Positions 25,933 through 35,600 of a stretch of 64,000 nucleotides of DNA are shown one piece after another (position 1 is the stretch's first letter; every line of letters begins with the position of its first letter). The notes below the pieces were generated by a model. That model saw nothing but the letters and a program-made list of their open reading frames with translations, searched no databases and had not been told where the DNA came from. Position numbers and translations under genes: made by a program. The DNA comes from Flavobacterium sp. YO12 (lineage in GTDB: Bacteria > Bacteroidota > Bacteroidia > Flavobacteriales > Flavobacteriaceae). The stretch is from contig NZ_NRQU01000003.1 of assembly GCF_004119495.1 (NCBI RefSeq), positions 62,001-126,000 of the forward strand, written 5' to 3'.

Positions 25933-26379
25933 TTATTCTCTAATCATTTCAATATGCGGAATATCGTCTTCTAAATACATTTCGCTTGATTGTACAAAAC
26001 CGTGGCTTTCGTAAAACTTCTTTAAATACAATTGTGCGCCAATGGTAATCTTTTCTGTATTGAAGTTTAATTTTATGGCAGAAATTGCTTCACGCATTAA
26101 ATCGTGTCCCCATTTTCTATCACGATAATTGGCATCAACTACTACTCGCCCAATCGAAGCATTATCAAAAGTGATTCCTGCATCAAATAAACGGACATAG
26201 GCAACAATTTTATTGTCGTATTCCCCAATTAGGTGCAATGCTTTCTTGTCTTTGCCGTCAAGATCTAAATAAACACAGTTTTGCTCTACTACAAAGATCT
26301 CACTTCTTAATTTGAGCAAATCATATAGCTCGTTTACATTTAGTGCCCCAAAAGGCTTTATTTTCCATTTTAATTCCAT
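25933..26379 (-). CDS. elaA: ElaA-type GNAT acetyltransferase
   Basis: 148 residues. The N-terminal FGALNVNELYDLLKLRSEIFVVEQNCVYLDLDGKD is the ElaA-family signature, followed by the acetyl-CoA part IGRVVVDANYRDRKWGHDLM and the C-terminal QLYLKKFYESHGF. The natural substrate of ElaA is not known. It is read toward the OmpA-type gene and ends at the shared terminator. A 12-bp-stem hairpin lies upstream at 26465. Confidence 0.88.
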   Translation of the reverse strand: MELKWKIKPFGALNVNELYDLLKLRSEIFVVEQNCVYLDLDGKDKKALHLIGEYDNKIVAYVRLFDAGITFDNASIGRVVVDANYRDRKWGHDLMREAISAIKLNFNTEKITIGAQLYLKKFYESHGFVQSSEMYLEDDIPHIEMIRE

Positions 26380-26464
26380 TCTTCCTTATTTTTTTACCAC
26401 AAAGGCACGAAGGCGCTAAGTTAAATAATTTTTTAGCTGCGCTAAAGTTTCTTATAGAAATTAC

Positions 26465-26508
26465 AAAGACACAAAGCTTCATTTCCTAGAACAAACCTTT
26501 GTGTCTTT
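26465..26508 (-). terminator. Probable terminator between the DUF1579 and elaA genes
   Basis: AAAGACACAAAG (26465-26476) pairs exactly with 26497-26508. The spacer around it repeats words such as CAAAGGCACGAAGGCG and ACAAAGACACAAAG. The T-run is imperfect. Confidence 0.5.
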
Positions 26509-26532
26509 ATTTCTCTATATCTAAATAGAAAA

Positions 26533-27174
26533 TTACTTTTTCTTCATTATAATTTCCATGCTTTTATATTCTTCTCCATTTTTCATGTCGAACATTTCCA
26601 TTTTTCGGGTTTTAGGGTCGACAATTGTGTAGATCTCTCTGTAAGGCGTTTTTATACCATTCATAGGGTTTACCATATCGCCTTTTAATTCTATGCTTTT
26701 GGTTTTTTCGTCATATTTACCAAATCCTACCATCATTCCAGTTCCCATATTATCGATAAAAGTGCTGGTAAATTCTTTGCTGGCATTATTGTACGCTAAT
26801 GTGCTTTTGCCTTCAAATGGTTGTCCCATCATGGTTCCGATATAAATAGCTTCTTGATAACGTCCGCCAAGGATCATTTTTACATTGGCTGTCGAAGTGG
26901 CCTTTTCAGGTTTTCCATTTGGTTCTGACCAAAAAGTCATTTCGCAATTCCAAGTTCCAACTTCATCGGCCATTAATTTATGCTCGTTTCCTGGAGTTGC
27001 ATAAGCTGCCCAAGCTTTCATTTGGGCTGCTGAGTCTAAAGGCTGTTCTGGAGCTGGTTCTTCTACAGCAACGCTGTCTTTGATTGTTTTTTCGGCATCT
27101 TCTGTTTTTGCTTCTTTTTTACAAGAGGTAAAACACAGTACCGCTAGTAGTAATGTTGTGGTTAAATTTTTCAT
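26533..27174 (-). CDS. DUF1579 lipoprotein
   Basis: 213 residues. Signal with lipobox MKKLTTTLLLAVLCFTSC-like (MKN start, Cys18), then an acidic linker (KTEDAEKTIKDSVAVEEPAPEQP) and a DUF1579 domain: VGTWNCEMTFWSEPNGKPEK, MILGGRYQEAIYIGTMMGQPFEGKSTLAYNN and FIDNMGTGMMVGFGKYD. The family is a lipocalin-like beta structure without known function. A single gene with a T-rich spacer upstream. Confidence 0.88.
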   Translation of the reverse strand: MKNLTTTLLLAVLCFTSCKKEAKTEDAEKTIKDSVAVEEPAPEQPLDSAAQMKAWAAYATPGNEHKLMADEVGTWNCEMTFWSEPNGKPEKATSTANVKMILGGRYQEAIYIGTMMGQPFEGKSTLAYNNASKEFTSTFIDNMGTGMMVGFGKYDEKTKSIELKGDMVNPMNGIKTPYREIYTIVDPKTRKMEMFDMKNGEEYKSMEIIMKKK

Positions 27175-27247
27175 AAGTCTTTGTTTTATTGTTTGTTATA
27201 AAACAAAAGTAAGAAATATATTAACTGTCGTGGTTTTAAGTTTAAGG

Positions 27248-27346
27248 TTTCAATGTTTCATGTTTTACATTGTGCAGTTTAACCACAAAGTTTACGAAAG
27301 GAATACTATTAAAAACGTTCTGATTAGAAAACTTGAAACATTGAAA
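27248..27346. repeat. Inverted 13-bp repeat TTTCAATGTTTCA
   Basis: TTTCAATGTTTCA at 27248-27260 and its exact complement at 27334-27346, in the spacer between the DUF4837 and DUF1579 genes. Further TGAAAC words surround it. No T-run directly after the arms. Confidence 0.5.
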
Positions 27347-27360
27347 TCTGAAACAAATTT

Positions 27361-28329
27361 TTATCGTTTATCTATTTTTACCGATTTTATGATGGCTTCT
27401 AGTTCTAACATTAAATCTCGTTCTTGATTGGATGGGGAATAACAGAATCCTTCTATAACTAAAATTCTATTATAAACTGGATCGACGATTGCGTAATTGA
27501 TAAATGGGCCTGCCATGAAATCGTTTTTGAGCTCCCAGGTTCCTTTTGTTTCAAAGGCTTCTTTTTGGTCTAAAGTTGTATTAGAAAAATAAGGTGCATA
27601 AGCTTCTCCGGTAATCATACGTGTATTTGGTTCACGCCCTTTTATGTAATAACCAATTGAATCTCTCATTTTGATTATATTACCAACAACATTTCCTTTG
27701 GTTTTAAAGTTGTGAAGTGGTATTTGATAAATAAGTAAACTTGTATTGCCGCTTATAATGTCTTTTTTAAGCCAAATGAAATTCTTTTTGTGCAGCATGT
27801 ATTCATATCCGGTTGGAATTTGGAGATCAATATGAAATTTGTTTTTTATAACTGCTGGGTTTAATAGTGATTTCCTATTGTCTTCCTGAATTTTGTGGAT
27901 TTCGGCATCACGAATCATTTTGATTATTTGTGCTGAATTTAATTCGATACTGCAAATAATATCATCAACTGATTTTCCGTAAATGCGAAATGTATTGTGG
28001 GGCAAGGCTTTGCTGCGAGTAATCTCGAATTTATCGACTGCAGCTTTTTTAACCACAATTATACTGCGGCTGTCTGTAACAAAACCTTCAAGAAGTCTTG
28101 CAGGGTATTGATTTATTGTAAATAGGGGTTCTTCTTGGGTTAGACCCAAAACTGGCGAGGCAAATTTGTTTCTAATGGTATCGCCAACTTCTCCGTACCA
28201 CAATTGGTCGTCGATAATGATAGAAATAGTATTTGTTTTCCCTGAAACTGGTTCTGACTGCTTATCTGTCTTTAAGCAAGACAACAGTAAAAATGGGATT
28301 AACAGCAATAAAAAATGGGTTTTATTCAT
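27361..28329 (-). CDS. DUF4837 family lipoprotein
   Basis: 322 residues. Lipoprotein signal MNKTHFLLLLIPFLLLSC with Cys18. The mature part fits the Bacteroidetes-specific DUF4837 family: NTISIIIDDQLWYGEVGDTIRNKFASPVLGLTQEEP and, in the middle, VPTGYEY-like IPTGYEYMLHKKNFIWLKKDI, with a C-terminal RILVIEGFCYSPSNQ. Function unknown; it lies directly downstream of the LysM transglycosylase gene (46 bases), so it is likely in the same unit and may act on the cell wall. Confidence 0.88.
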   Translation of the reverse strand: MNKTHFLLLLIPFLLLSCLKTDKQSEPVSGKTNTISIIIDDQLWYGEVGDTIRNKFASPVLGLTQEEPLFTINQYPARLLEGFVTDSRSIIVVKKAAVDKFEITRSKALPHNTFRIYGKSVDDIICSIELNSAQIIKMIRDAEIHKIQEDNRKSLLNPAVIKNKFHIDLQIPTGYEYMLHKKNFIWLKKDIISGNTSLLIYQIPLHNFKTKGNVVGNIIKMRDSIGYYIKGREPNTRMITGEAYAPYFSNTTLDQKEAFETKGTWELKNDFMAGPFINYAIVDPVYNRILVIEGFCYSPSNQERDLMLELEAIIKSVKIDKR

Positions 28330-28375
28330 TTTTTCAATTTATGAAATAAAACCCAAATTTAAATAAGATTTTTTA

Positions 28376-30214
28376 TTATCCGTTTATTTTAAGTTTCATT
28401 CCGGGTTTAATGTCTTCATCTTTAATACCATTCCATTTTTTAATATCCGAGATTGTTACTCCTGGATATTTTTTAGAAATACTGTATAAAGAATCTCCTT
28501 TTTTTACGTAATAATCCTCGCTCAAACTTTTTGCAGATGGTGCTTTTTTCTTAAAAGAATCAACAGAATTAAGTGCTATTGCAGTTGATGCCGGTTCTTC
28601 GATTTCAGAAACTGTTTTAGAAACTACTAATGTTTTTCCTAAAGCAATTGTATTTGAATTTAAATTATTCAGTTCTTTTAAGTCCGCAATAGTCGTACCG
28701 AATTTTTTAGCAATGCTTCCTAAATTATCTCCAGCTGCAACGGTGTACTCTTGAGTTTGCACCTCATTTTTATCTTTGTCGTCAGCAGCGGCAATAGCTT
28801 CTTCGTGATTTCTTTCGATAATTGCCGGGGTTTTAGGCTCTTTTATATTTTTAGAAACTGTTTCTGCTTCTGATCTGATTTTTAATGTTCTTCCAAATAC
28901 AACTGCATTGGATTTAAGATTATTCCATTTTTTTAAATCAGAAATATTAACATTATACTTATCTGCGATTGCGCCTAAGTTGTCTCCTTTTCTAACTTTA
29001 TAAAACTGAATATCTTTTGATGATGCTACGGCTTCTCTAGTTACTGCTGGTTTTACTTTTGGCGCCACTTTCATTGCTAATTGTGTCGACATTGTTTTAA
29101 ATCCAGATTGGTACTTAACGTAGGCATATATTTTATCTTCATTTGAAACGAAGGTGGCAATTTTATCCTTTGGTAAACGAAGGAAATGCTGTTCTCCTTG
29201 ATAATAAGGCACTACATTTAATTTATAAGAAGGGTTTAGGAGCTGAATCTGCGATTGCGGCATATCGAGTAAATCTGCAATCTGTTTGAAAGACATTTGG
29301 TTTTTTATTGCAACTGTGTCTGTTTCAAAATTTTTAACAACTGCTCTTTCTGGATTAATTCCGTGCTCTTTATGGTATTCGAAAAGATACATTGTAGCGT
29401 AAAATGCTGGAACGTATCCTTGAGTTTCTTTTGGAAGGTTATTACGAATGTCCCAATAGTTTGTTTTACCGCCTGAACGACGAATTGCTTTTGTTACGTT
29501 TCCTGGTCCTGAGTTGTATGAAGCTAAAACTAGTTCCCAATCGTTAAAAACGTTAAACATTCTGGTCATGTAATCTGAAGCTGCGGCTGTAGCTTTAAGA
29601 GCATCGCTTCGTTCATCAACATAAGAATCGATTTTTAAAGCGTATTGTTTTCCGGTTCCGTACATAAACTGCCAAAGTCCGGTGGCGCCCATTTTAGAAA
29701 CTGCTTTAGGGTTTAAAGCAGATTCTACAACGGCTAAATATTTAATTTCCAAAGGAATTTTTTCTTTGGCAAACGTTTCCTCAAAAATTGGAAAGTAATA
29801 TTCAGATAAAGCCATTAATCGAGAAAACGATTTTTTACGATTCTTAAGAAATGACTTTATTATATTTTCTAAACCTTGATTGTATTGAATATCAAATGGT
29901 GATTTTTCATTCATTGCCTGCAGACGTTGTTTTAGAAGTTCTGTTGGCAGTTCTTCATCTACTGTAACATCTGAGTTAATGGTTTGAATATCTTTTGTTA
30001 AATCGTCATAAATATCTAAGCTTACTAACTCATTCATCCAAAGACTGTCAACACGAGTTGCCATGTCATCTTTTTTGAAAGTGCTTTTTATTGAGTCTAG
30101 ATATGATAACTTAACTACTGGCTTAAGTTCTAATTCGGTTTTTGCAGTTTCCTGCGCAAACATCGACATCGAAAAAAGGACAGATACCGCTAGTGAGATT
30201 TTTTTTACAATCAT
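28376..30214 (-). CDS. Membrane-bound lytic murein transglycosylase with three LysM domains
   Basis: 612 residues, signal peptide MIVKKISLAVSVLFSMSMFAQ. The transglycosylase (SLT) domain covers about 145-300; the catalytic Glu is E164 in VVESALNPKAVSKMG, with GLWQFM and LASYNSGPGNV following. Three LysM repeats occupy about 405-447, 487-530 and 566-610 (each G-D-N/S-L-x-x-I-A). The protein cleaves glycan strands and binds them through LysM, like MltD. A hairpin (30234-30256) and a -7 element (30268) lie upstream. The DUF4837 lipoprotein gene follows. Confidence 0.95.
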   Translation of the reverse strand: MIVKKISLAVSVLFSMSMFAQETAKTELELKPVVKLSYLDSIKSTFKKDDMATRVDSLWMNELVSLDIYDDLTKDIQTINSDVTVDEELPTELLKQRLQAMNEKSPFDIQYNQGLENIIKSFLKNRKKSFSRLMALSEYYFPIFEETFAKEKIPLEIKYLAVVESALNPKAVSKMGATGLWQFMYGTGKQYALKIDSYVDERSDALKATAAASDYMTRMFNVFNDWELVLASYNSGPGNVTKAIRRSGGKTNYWDIRNNLPKETQGYVPAFYATMYLFEYHKEHGINPERAVVKNFETDTVAIKNQMSFKQIADLLDMPQSQIQLLNPSYKLNVVPYYQGEQHFLRLPKDKIATFVSNEDKIYAYVKYQSGFKTMSTQLAMKVAPKVKPAVTREAVASSKDIQFYKVRKGDNLGAIADKYNVNISDLKKWNNLKSNAVVFGRTLKIRSEAETVSKNIKEPKTPAIIERNHEEAIAAADDKDKNEVQTQEYTVAAGDNLGSIAKKFGTTIADLKELNNLNSNTIALGKTLVVSKTVSEIEEPASTAIALNSVDSFKKKAPSAKSLSEDYYVKKGDSLYSISKKYPGVTISDIKKWNGIKDEDIKPGMKLKING

Positions 30215-30233
30215 ATAACATCTTTTTTAAACC

Positions 30234-30256
30234 CTTATAATTCAAATAATTATAAG
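30234..30256. other. 9-bp hairpin in the leader of the transglycosylase gene
   Basis: CTTATAATT (30234-30242) pairs exactly with 30248-30256 around CAAAT. It would lie at the very 5' end of the message if the -7 element at 30268 is used. Confidence 0.5.
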
Positions 30257-30267
30257 ACCTCGTTTTT

Positions 30268-30276
30268 GCAAAAATA
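30268..30276 (-). promoter_or_regulatory. -7 element for the transglycosylase gene
   Basis: TATTTTTGC on the minus strand, 54 bases before the ATG at 30214. No clear TTG at -33. Confidence 0.4.
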
Positions 30277-30324
30277 AATGGTTTAACGAAGAAAACTATG
30301 CAAAAAAATGTTAAATGTGATATT

Positions 30325-31512
30325 TTAGTCTAAAATCGCAGCGATTCCAGGTAAAGTTCTTCCTTCTAACATTTCAAGCATTGCCCCGCCACCAGTAGAA
30401 ACATAGCTCATTTTGTCTTCAAAACCGAATTGTTTTACGGCTGCAACTGAATCACCGCCTCCAACTAATGAAAATGCTCCATTTTGTGTTGCTTCGGCAA
30501 TATAATCACCTAAAGCAATCGTTCCTTTAGAGAATGTTTCCATTTCGAAAACGCCTAATGGACCATTCCATAAAATAGTTTTTGACTCTAAAATCACTTT
30601 TTTAAAGTTTTCTAAAGATTTAGGTCCTGCATCAAGTCCTTGCCATCCGTCAGGAATTGCTGTTACATCTACAATTTGTGTATTTGCTGTATTTGAAAAA
30701 TCATCAGCGGCAACTACATCAACTGGAATGTGAACTTGTACATTTTTCTCTTTTGCTAATCTTAAAATTTCAAGTGCTAAATCTAGTTTGTCATCTTCGC
30801 AGATTGACTCACCAATTTTTCCACCTTGTGCTTTAACGAAAGTAAAAGTCATTCCACCACCAATAATCATGTGATCTACTTTGTCAAGAATATTTTCGAT
30901 AACGGTAATTTTAGAAGAAACTTTTGAACCTCCTAAAACTGCTATTACTGGTTTTTCGCTGTTTTTAAGTACTTTATTTAAGCTTTCAATTTCTTTTGCT
31001 AATAATGTTCCAAAACATTTTTCGTTTGGAAAAAACTGTGCAATAATTGTTGTTGAAGCGTGCGCTCTGTGTGCTGTACCAAATGCATCATTTACATAAA
31101 TATCTCCAAGCGATGCTAATTCTTTTGCAAAAGCAACATCACCAGCTTCTTCTTCAGCATGAAAACGTAAATTTTCAAGTAATAAAACTTCTCCTGGTTT
31201 TAAATTTTTAGCTGCTGTTTGTGCTGGTTCTCCAATACAGTTTTCAGCAAACTTAACCTCAACTCCTAAAATTTGAGAAGCTGTTTTTAAAATATGTTTT
31301 AACGAATATTTTTCTTCTGCTCCTTTTGGTCTTCCTAAGTGCGACATTAAAATTACGCTTCCGCCTTGTGCTAAAATAGCATCAATTGTTGGTTTTGCAG
31401 CATCAATACGTGTCGTATCTGTTACATTAAAATTCTCGTCTAATGGCACATTAAAATCAACACGGATAATTGCCTTTTTATTTTTAAAATCGAAATCGTT
31501 TAAAGTTTTCAT
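30325..31512 (-). CDS. pgk: Phosphoglycerate kinase
   Basis: 395 residues, normal for bacterial PGK. It converts 1,3-bisphosphoglycerate and ADP to 3-phosphoglycerate and ATP. Motifs: [18 protein letters not shown] at the N-terminus, SHLGRPKG (about 59-66), HRAHAST (about 148), [10 protein letters not shown], and the C-terminal nucleotide loop [15 protein letters not shown] -7 element lies about 33 bases upstream. It is convergent with nothing and simply precedes the transglycosylase gene. Confidence 0.97.
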   Translation of the reverse strand: MKTLNDFDFKNKKAIIRVDFNVPLDENFNVTDTTRIDAAKPTIDAILAQGGSVILMSHLGRPKGAEEKYSLKHILKTASQILGVEVKFAENCIGEPAQTAAKNLKPGEVLLLENLRFHAEEEAGDVAFAKELASLGDIYVNDAFGTAHRAHASTTIIAQFFPNEKCFGTLLAKEIESLNKVLKNSEKPVIAVLGGSKVSSKITVIENILDKVDHMIIGGGMTFTFVKAQGGKIGESICEDDKLDLALEILRLAKEKNVQVHIPVDVVAADDFSNTANTQIVDVTAIPDGWQGLDAGPKSLENFKKVILESKTILWNGPLGVFEMETFSKGTIALGDYIAEATQNGAFSLVGGGDSVAAVKQFGFEDKMSYVSTGGGAMLEMLEGRTLPGIAAILD

Positions 31513-31544
31513 TTTATAATTTTTTAGTTTTTTTGAAAGAAAAA

Positions 31545-31552
31545 CAAATATA
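31545..31552 (-). promoter_or_regulatory. -7 element for pgk
   Basis: TATATTTG on the minus strand, 33 bases before the pgk ATG. The -33 TTG is not evident. Confidence 0.38.
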
Positions 31553-31678
31553 GAACTTTTACAGTTGTATTAAATTCGAAAAAAACAAAAATAACTAGTG
31601 ATTAACAACGAAAACGATGTAAATTATGAAATAAAACAAAAAATGTTTTAAATACTAAAATTTTTACGGTGGTTCTTA

Positions 31679-32653
31679 TTAATCGTGCACTGGACTTTGT
31701 GTACAAGGACAGTTACTGATTGATGAGAAGAAATCAAAACCAATTGTAATTGAATGTGTACCAGTATTGTAATTTCCTAAATCATTGAACATTACTTGAT
31801 ACGAGTATCCAAAATAGAATTTTGATTTCATGAAACCTACCATTGGTCCTACTGACAATGGTTTTGGAAATTGATCGTTTAAGAAACGATATGAAACTCC
31901 AATCCAATAATAATCTTCGTAACGGTTATAACGTCTGTACTTAAAGTTGAAATCGGTTGTTGAACGCTTATCGCTGGCAAAATACTGATAGTAAATTGAT
32001 GGTTCGTATTCTATACGTCTATTTTCGCCGTCGTTAAAGACAAAGCCTGTATACACTTGATAATTTGAAAGCAAACTAGGCTCTACACCACGATATTTAT
32101 CTGTGTTCTTTTTTAAGACGTTATTGGCATTAAAACTTACATAAAATCCTTTGTTACGATATAGCGCACTAACATCGAAGTTGCTATTTGTTGTATAACG
32201 GTTATCTGTAACGGCTGGATCCAAAATTGGACGTTCTATTGTATTGTTAAATTCATCAATATCAATTCTAAATGTATTGAAGTTGTATGAAAGTCCAAAA
32301 GATAAATATTGTTTGGAATAATAATCAAGAATCAAATGGTGAGCAAATGAAACTTTTGCTCCTGTTTGTCTGGTATATCCATTTTTATCATTGTAAACAT
32401 TTAAACCAACTCCTGAACGGTCTAGAATTCTAAAATCGGCATACAGCGATTGATTATCTGGTGCATCTTTAATCCCAACCCATTGTGTAAGGCCGTTGGC
32501 ACGAATTCTAAGATTATCACCAATACCTGCAAATGCTGGTGAAATTACAAAAGGGTTATCTGCCAAATACTGGGTAAATACTGGTAGGTTTAACTCTTGG
32601 CTGTAACTTGTTGTTACAGCCATGAGTACTAAGGATAAAATAAACTTTTTCAT
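31679..32653 (-). CDS. sprF: SprF, PorP/SprF-family outer-membrane protein
   Basis: 324 residues from the ATG at 32653, where the signal peptide MKKFILSLVLMAVTTSYSQ begins; the longer frame up to 32749 overlaps sprB and is rejected. The mature part opens with LNLPVFTQYLADNPFVISPAFAGIGDNLRIR, the PorP/SprF signature (QY...NPA.AG), then outer-membrane beta strands. In F. johnsoniae SprF is required to put SprB on the cell surface but not for other type IX cargo. It is the last gene of the operon, 43 bases after sprB. I see no clear terminator downstream. Confidence 0.93.
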   Translation of the reverse strand: MKKFILSLVLMAVTTSYSQELNLPVFTQYLADNPFVISPAFAGIGDNLRIRANGLTQWVGIKDAPDNQSLYADFRILDRSGVGLNVYNDKNGYTRQTGAKVSFAHHLILDYYSKQYLSFGLSYNFNTFRIDIDEFNNTIERPILDPAVTDNRYTTNSNFDVSALYRNKGFYVSFNANNVLKKNTDKYRGVEPSLLSNYQVYTGFVFNDGENRRIEYEPSIYYQYFASDKRSTTDFNFKYRRYNRYEDYYWIGVSYRFLNDQFPKPLSVGPMVGFMKSKFYFGYSYQVMFNDLGNYNTGTHSITIGFDFFSSISNCPCTQSPVHD

Positions 32654-32696
32654 TGTAATAATTTTTTTAGACAACATCATAGGGGCATTTATTTTG

Positions 32697-35600
32697 TTAT
32701 CTGTATAAAGTGAAATGTCCAACAAACTCTCTTGCATCATTCTCGTCATTTAGTTTAAGAACATACCAATAATCACCTGATGGTAATTCAGCACCGTTGT
32801 ATCTACCATCCCATTTTTGACCATAGTGATATTTAGCAATTATACGACCGTATCTGTCAAATATTGAGAACTCCAGTTTGTCATAGATATTTGTACATCC
32901 AGGTCCCCAAGTGTCGTAAACGCCGTCGCCGTTTGGTGTAAAGTAATTATCAAGACAAACATCAATATACTTAATGTAGTAATCTTGAGAAACTGTACAG
33001 CCATTTTTATCTCTTACGGTTATGGTGTAAGTACCAGTTTTGTAAATTTTGAACTCATTTTTAGTACTAAAGTTTACTCCATCGATACTATACTCGTAAT
33101 CACCTCCACCACCTGTGGCAGTTGCTTTAATGATGTTCCATACTCCTTTGTCTTCTGCTAATGTTAATGCTAAAGGTTCGTATGAAACGATCTTGAAACT
33201 TGTTGTTGGCGTCTCACATCCATTTGTATGTCTTGCTACAATAAAGTGAGTTCCTGGTGCCACGTTTGTAAAGACGTTGCTTGGCTGATAAGTTCCTGTT
33301 CCGTCAAGTGAGTAATCGACATCGGCAATATCATTGCTGTCATCAATTTTTACAACTACCATGTTTGCTTGTGCATTGTTAACACAGTGGTAAGATACTT
33401 CGGTAATTGGATCAAGAACAACTGCTTTATCCATTATAACGTCTCTCGAAGTTAAACAAGTAGCGTCTTTAACAAACACCTTATGTGCTCCTCCTTTAAG
33501 GTTAGCAAAACTATGCTGTGTACCGATAACTGGTGCATAAGTTCCGTTTTCATTATCAAGACTGATACTATAAGGTGGTTTTCCTCCAGAAATTTCTATG
33601 GTAAATGCACCATCTTTATCTCCATCACATATTTCTTGGATAATAGGTCCTACTACTTTCGCCTCTAAAACTGTTGGTTCTTTGATTTCACGCTCTATAA
33701 TTTGGAAACATGAATTTTCGTCTTGAATAATAATTTGGTATAAACCTGGAACTAAACGATCAAAGACAGATTTAGTATCGAATAAACCTAAATTTGGCGA
33801 AATTGCATACTGAATAACTCCAGTTCCACCAGTTGCAGCGATTACTATTTTACCATCATCAGCTCCAAAACATGTCACATCGGTTACTGTTGCTGTAACA
33901 GATAATGCTTCTGCAGGTTCATTTATTGTTATTGCTTGTGAAGAATACTGACAATCACCACTGTCTACTCTTACAACATAAACTCCTTTTGGAAGCAGAT
34001 CGAAATAACCGCTAGGTTGTGCCGCTCTAACTATTCCACCTGTGCTATCAAGTAAAGTATATATATAATTTCCTAAACCGCCTACACCTTCAGCATCAAT
34101 GACTGCTGTTGAATCTCCTTTACAATAAACTACTGCATTCATTAAATCTAGCTTAAGATCTAATGGTGTTACAGGATTTATGGTAATATTATTAGAGATA
34201 GCTCCAACACATCCTCTAGAATCTCTTACATAGTACTGATGATCTCCTAATCCAACAGCAAATGTTACTGATGAAGAAAATTGACCTGCAATTGCGGCAA
34301 AAGTTTTGTCTGTACTGTACTCATATTGTCCAGTTCCTCCTGTTGCACTTAAAGTCAATGTCGCACTTGTTTTACAAGTTATTCCTGTAGCCAGTTTTAA
34401 TTCGGCTTCGACTTTAGATGGCTCGTTTATTACTAGCTCTGCACTTGGTTGTGAAACACAGTTAAGGCCATCAACAACTGTTACTGAATATGTTCCAGCT
34501 GCTAAGCCTGAGAAAACAGGTTGGCTTTGAGGTGCAGATGAAACTACAGGAACTACAGATAGATAGTTTAAAATATAAGAATAATTGGTTCCCTGACCTC
34601 CCGTTGGAAGATCAACTGTAATTTCACCACTGTTATCACCACTACATAGTAAACTACCAACAGTTGCATTAGCTGTTACCAATATTGGATCTGGAATTTT
34701 TAATGTTATTGTCTTAGTATCTATACATCCATTAATGTCTTTAACGTTTAGTGTATAAACTCCATCTTTTAAGTTTTCGAAATAAGATTGAGTTGAATAT
34801 GCAAAACTAACTGGACCTACCAATTCATAAAGATAGTCTCCGCCTAGCCATCCACCTTCAGCATCTGCCTGAATTGTACCATCATTACCAGGATCACAAG
34901 TAATTGGTGTATGAATTTCTGATAATACTAACGCAGATTCCGGCTGTTCGATCAAGAAACTAGTTTCAACATCACAAGTTGGTGACCCAACTAATTGTGT
35001 TTTAACTGTATATCTTCCAGCAGGTAAATTAGGAATATTTACTGTAGCGCCTCCTGATGTTCCATTAATAATTAGTGGTCCAGCAGCTGTTATTGGTCCC
35101 GTAATAGTGTAATGAAATGCTCCCGCATCATCAGTTGGGACAACTTCCTTGTCTACCATCGTTAAATCAACACTTCCTGTTGAGCTTCCATAACAAATAA
35201 CATTTTTAATATTATTTGCTACTAACTCAAATGTATTTGGATCGTTAACATAATGAATCATTGTTAGAACACATCCAGTAGAAAGATTAGTAACTTTAAC
35301 TAAATAATTTCCTATCGTTAGTCCAAAGAAAGCACCATCATTATTTGTAACATCATATGTGCTTCCTGCACTAACTCCTTTTAGGTTGTAACGCAATACC
35401 GGCATAGGAGTTGTTGTTCCTGTCATGGTAACATTAACTTGAATATCCTGATCATTAATACAAGTACTTTCCTTAGTTACTGTAATTGCTGAGGGAGTTG
35501 CAAAATCAATAGCCACGAATGGTTTGATTACTGCAGTTGTTGTTCCTAAACAACCATTAGTATCGTAAACATTGATTACATAGTTACCTCCTAATAGATC

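Noticed and set aside
32654..32749. Longer N-terminus for SprF
   Set aside because: It overlaps sprB and would place residues before a normal signal peptide.
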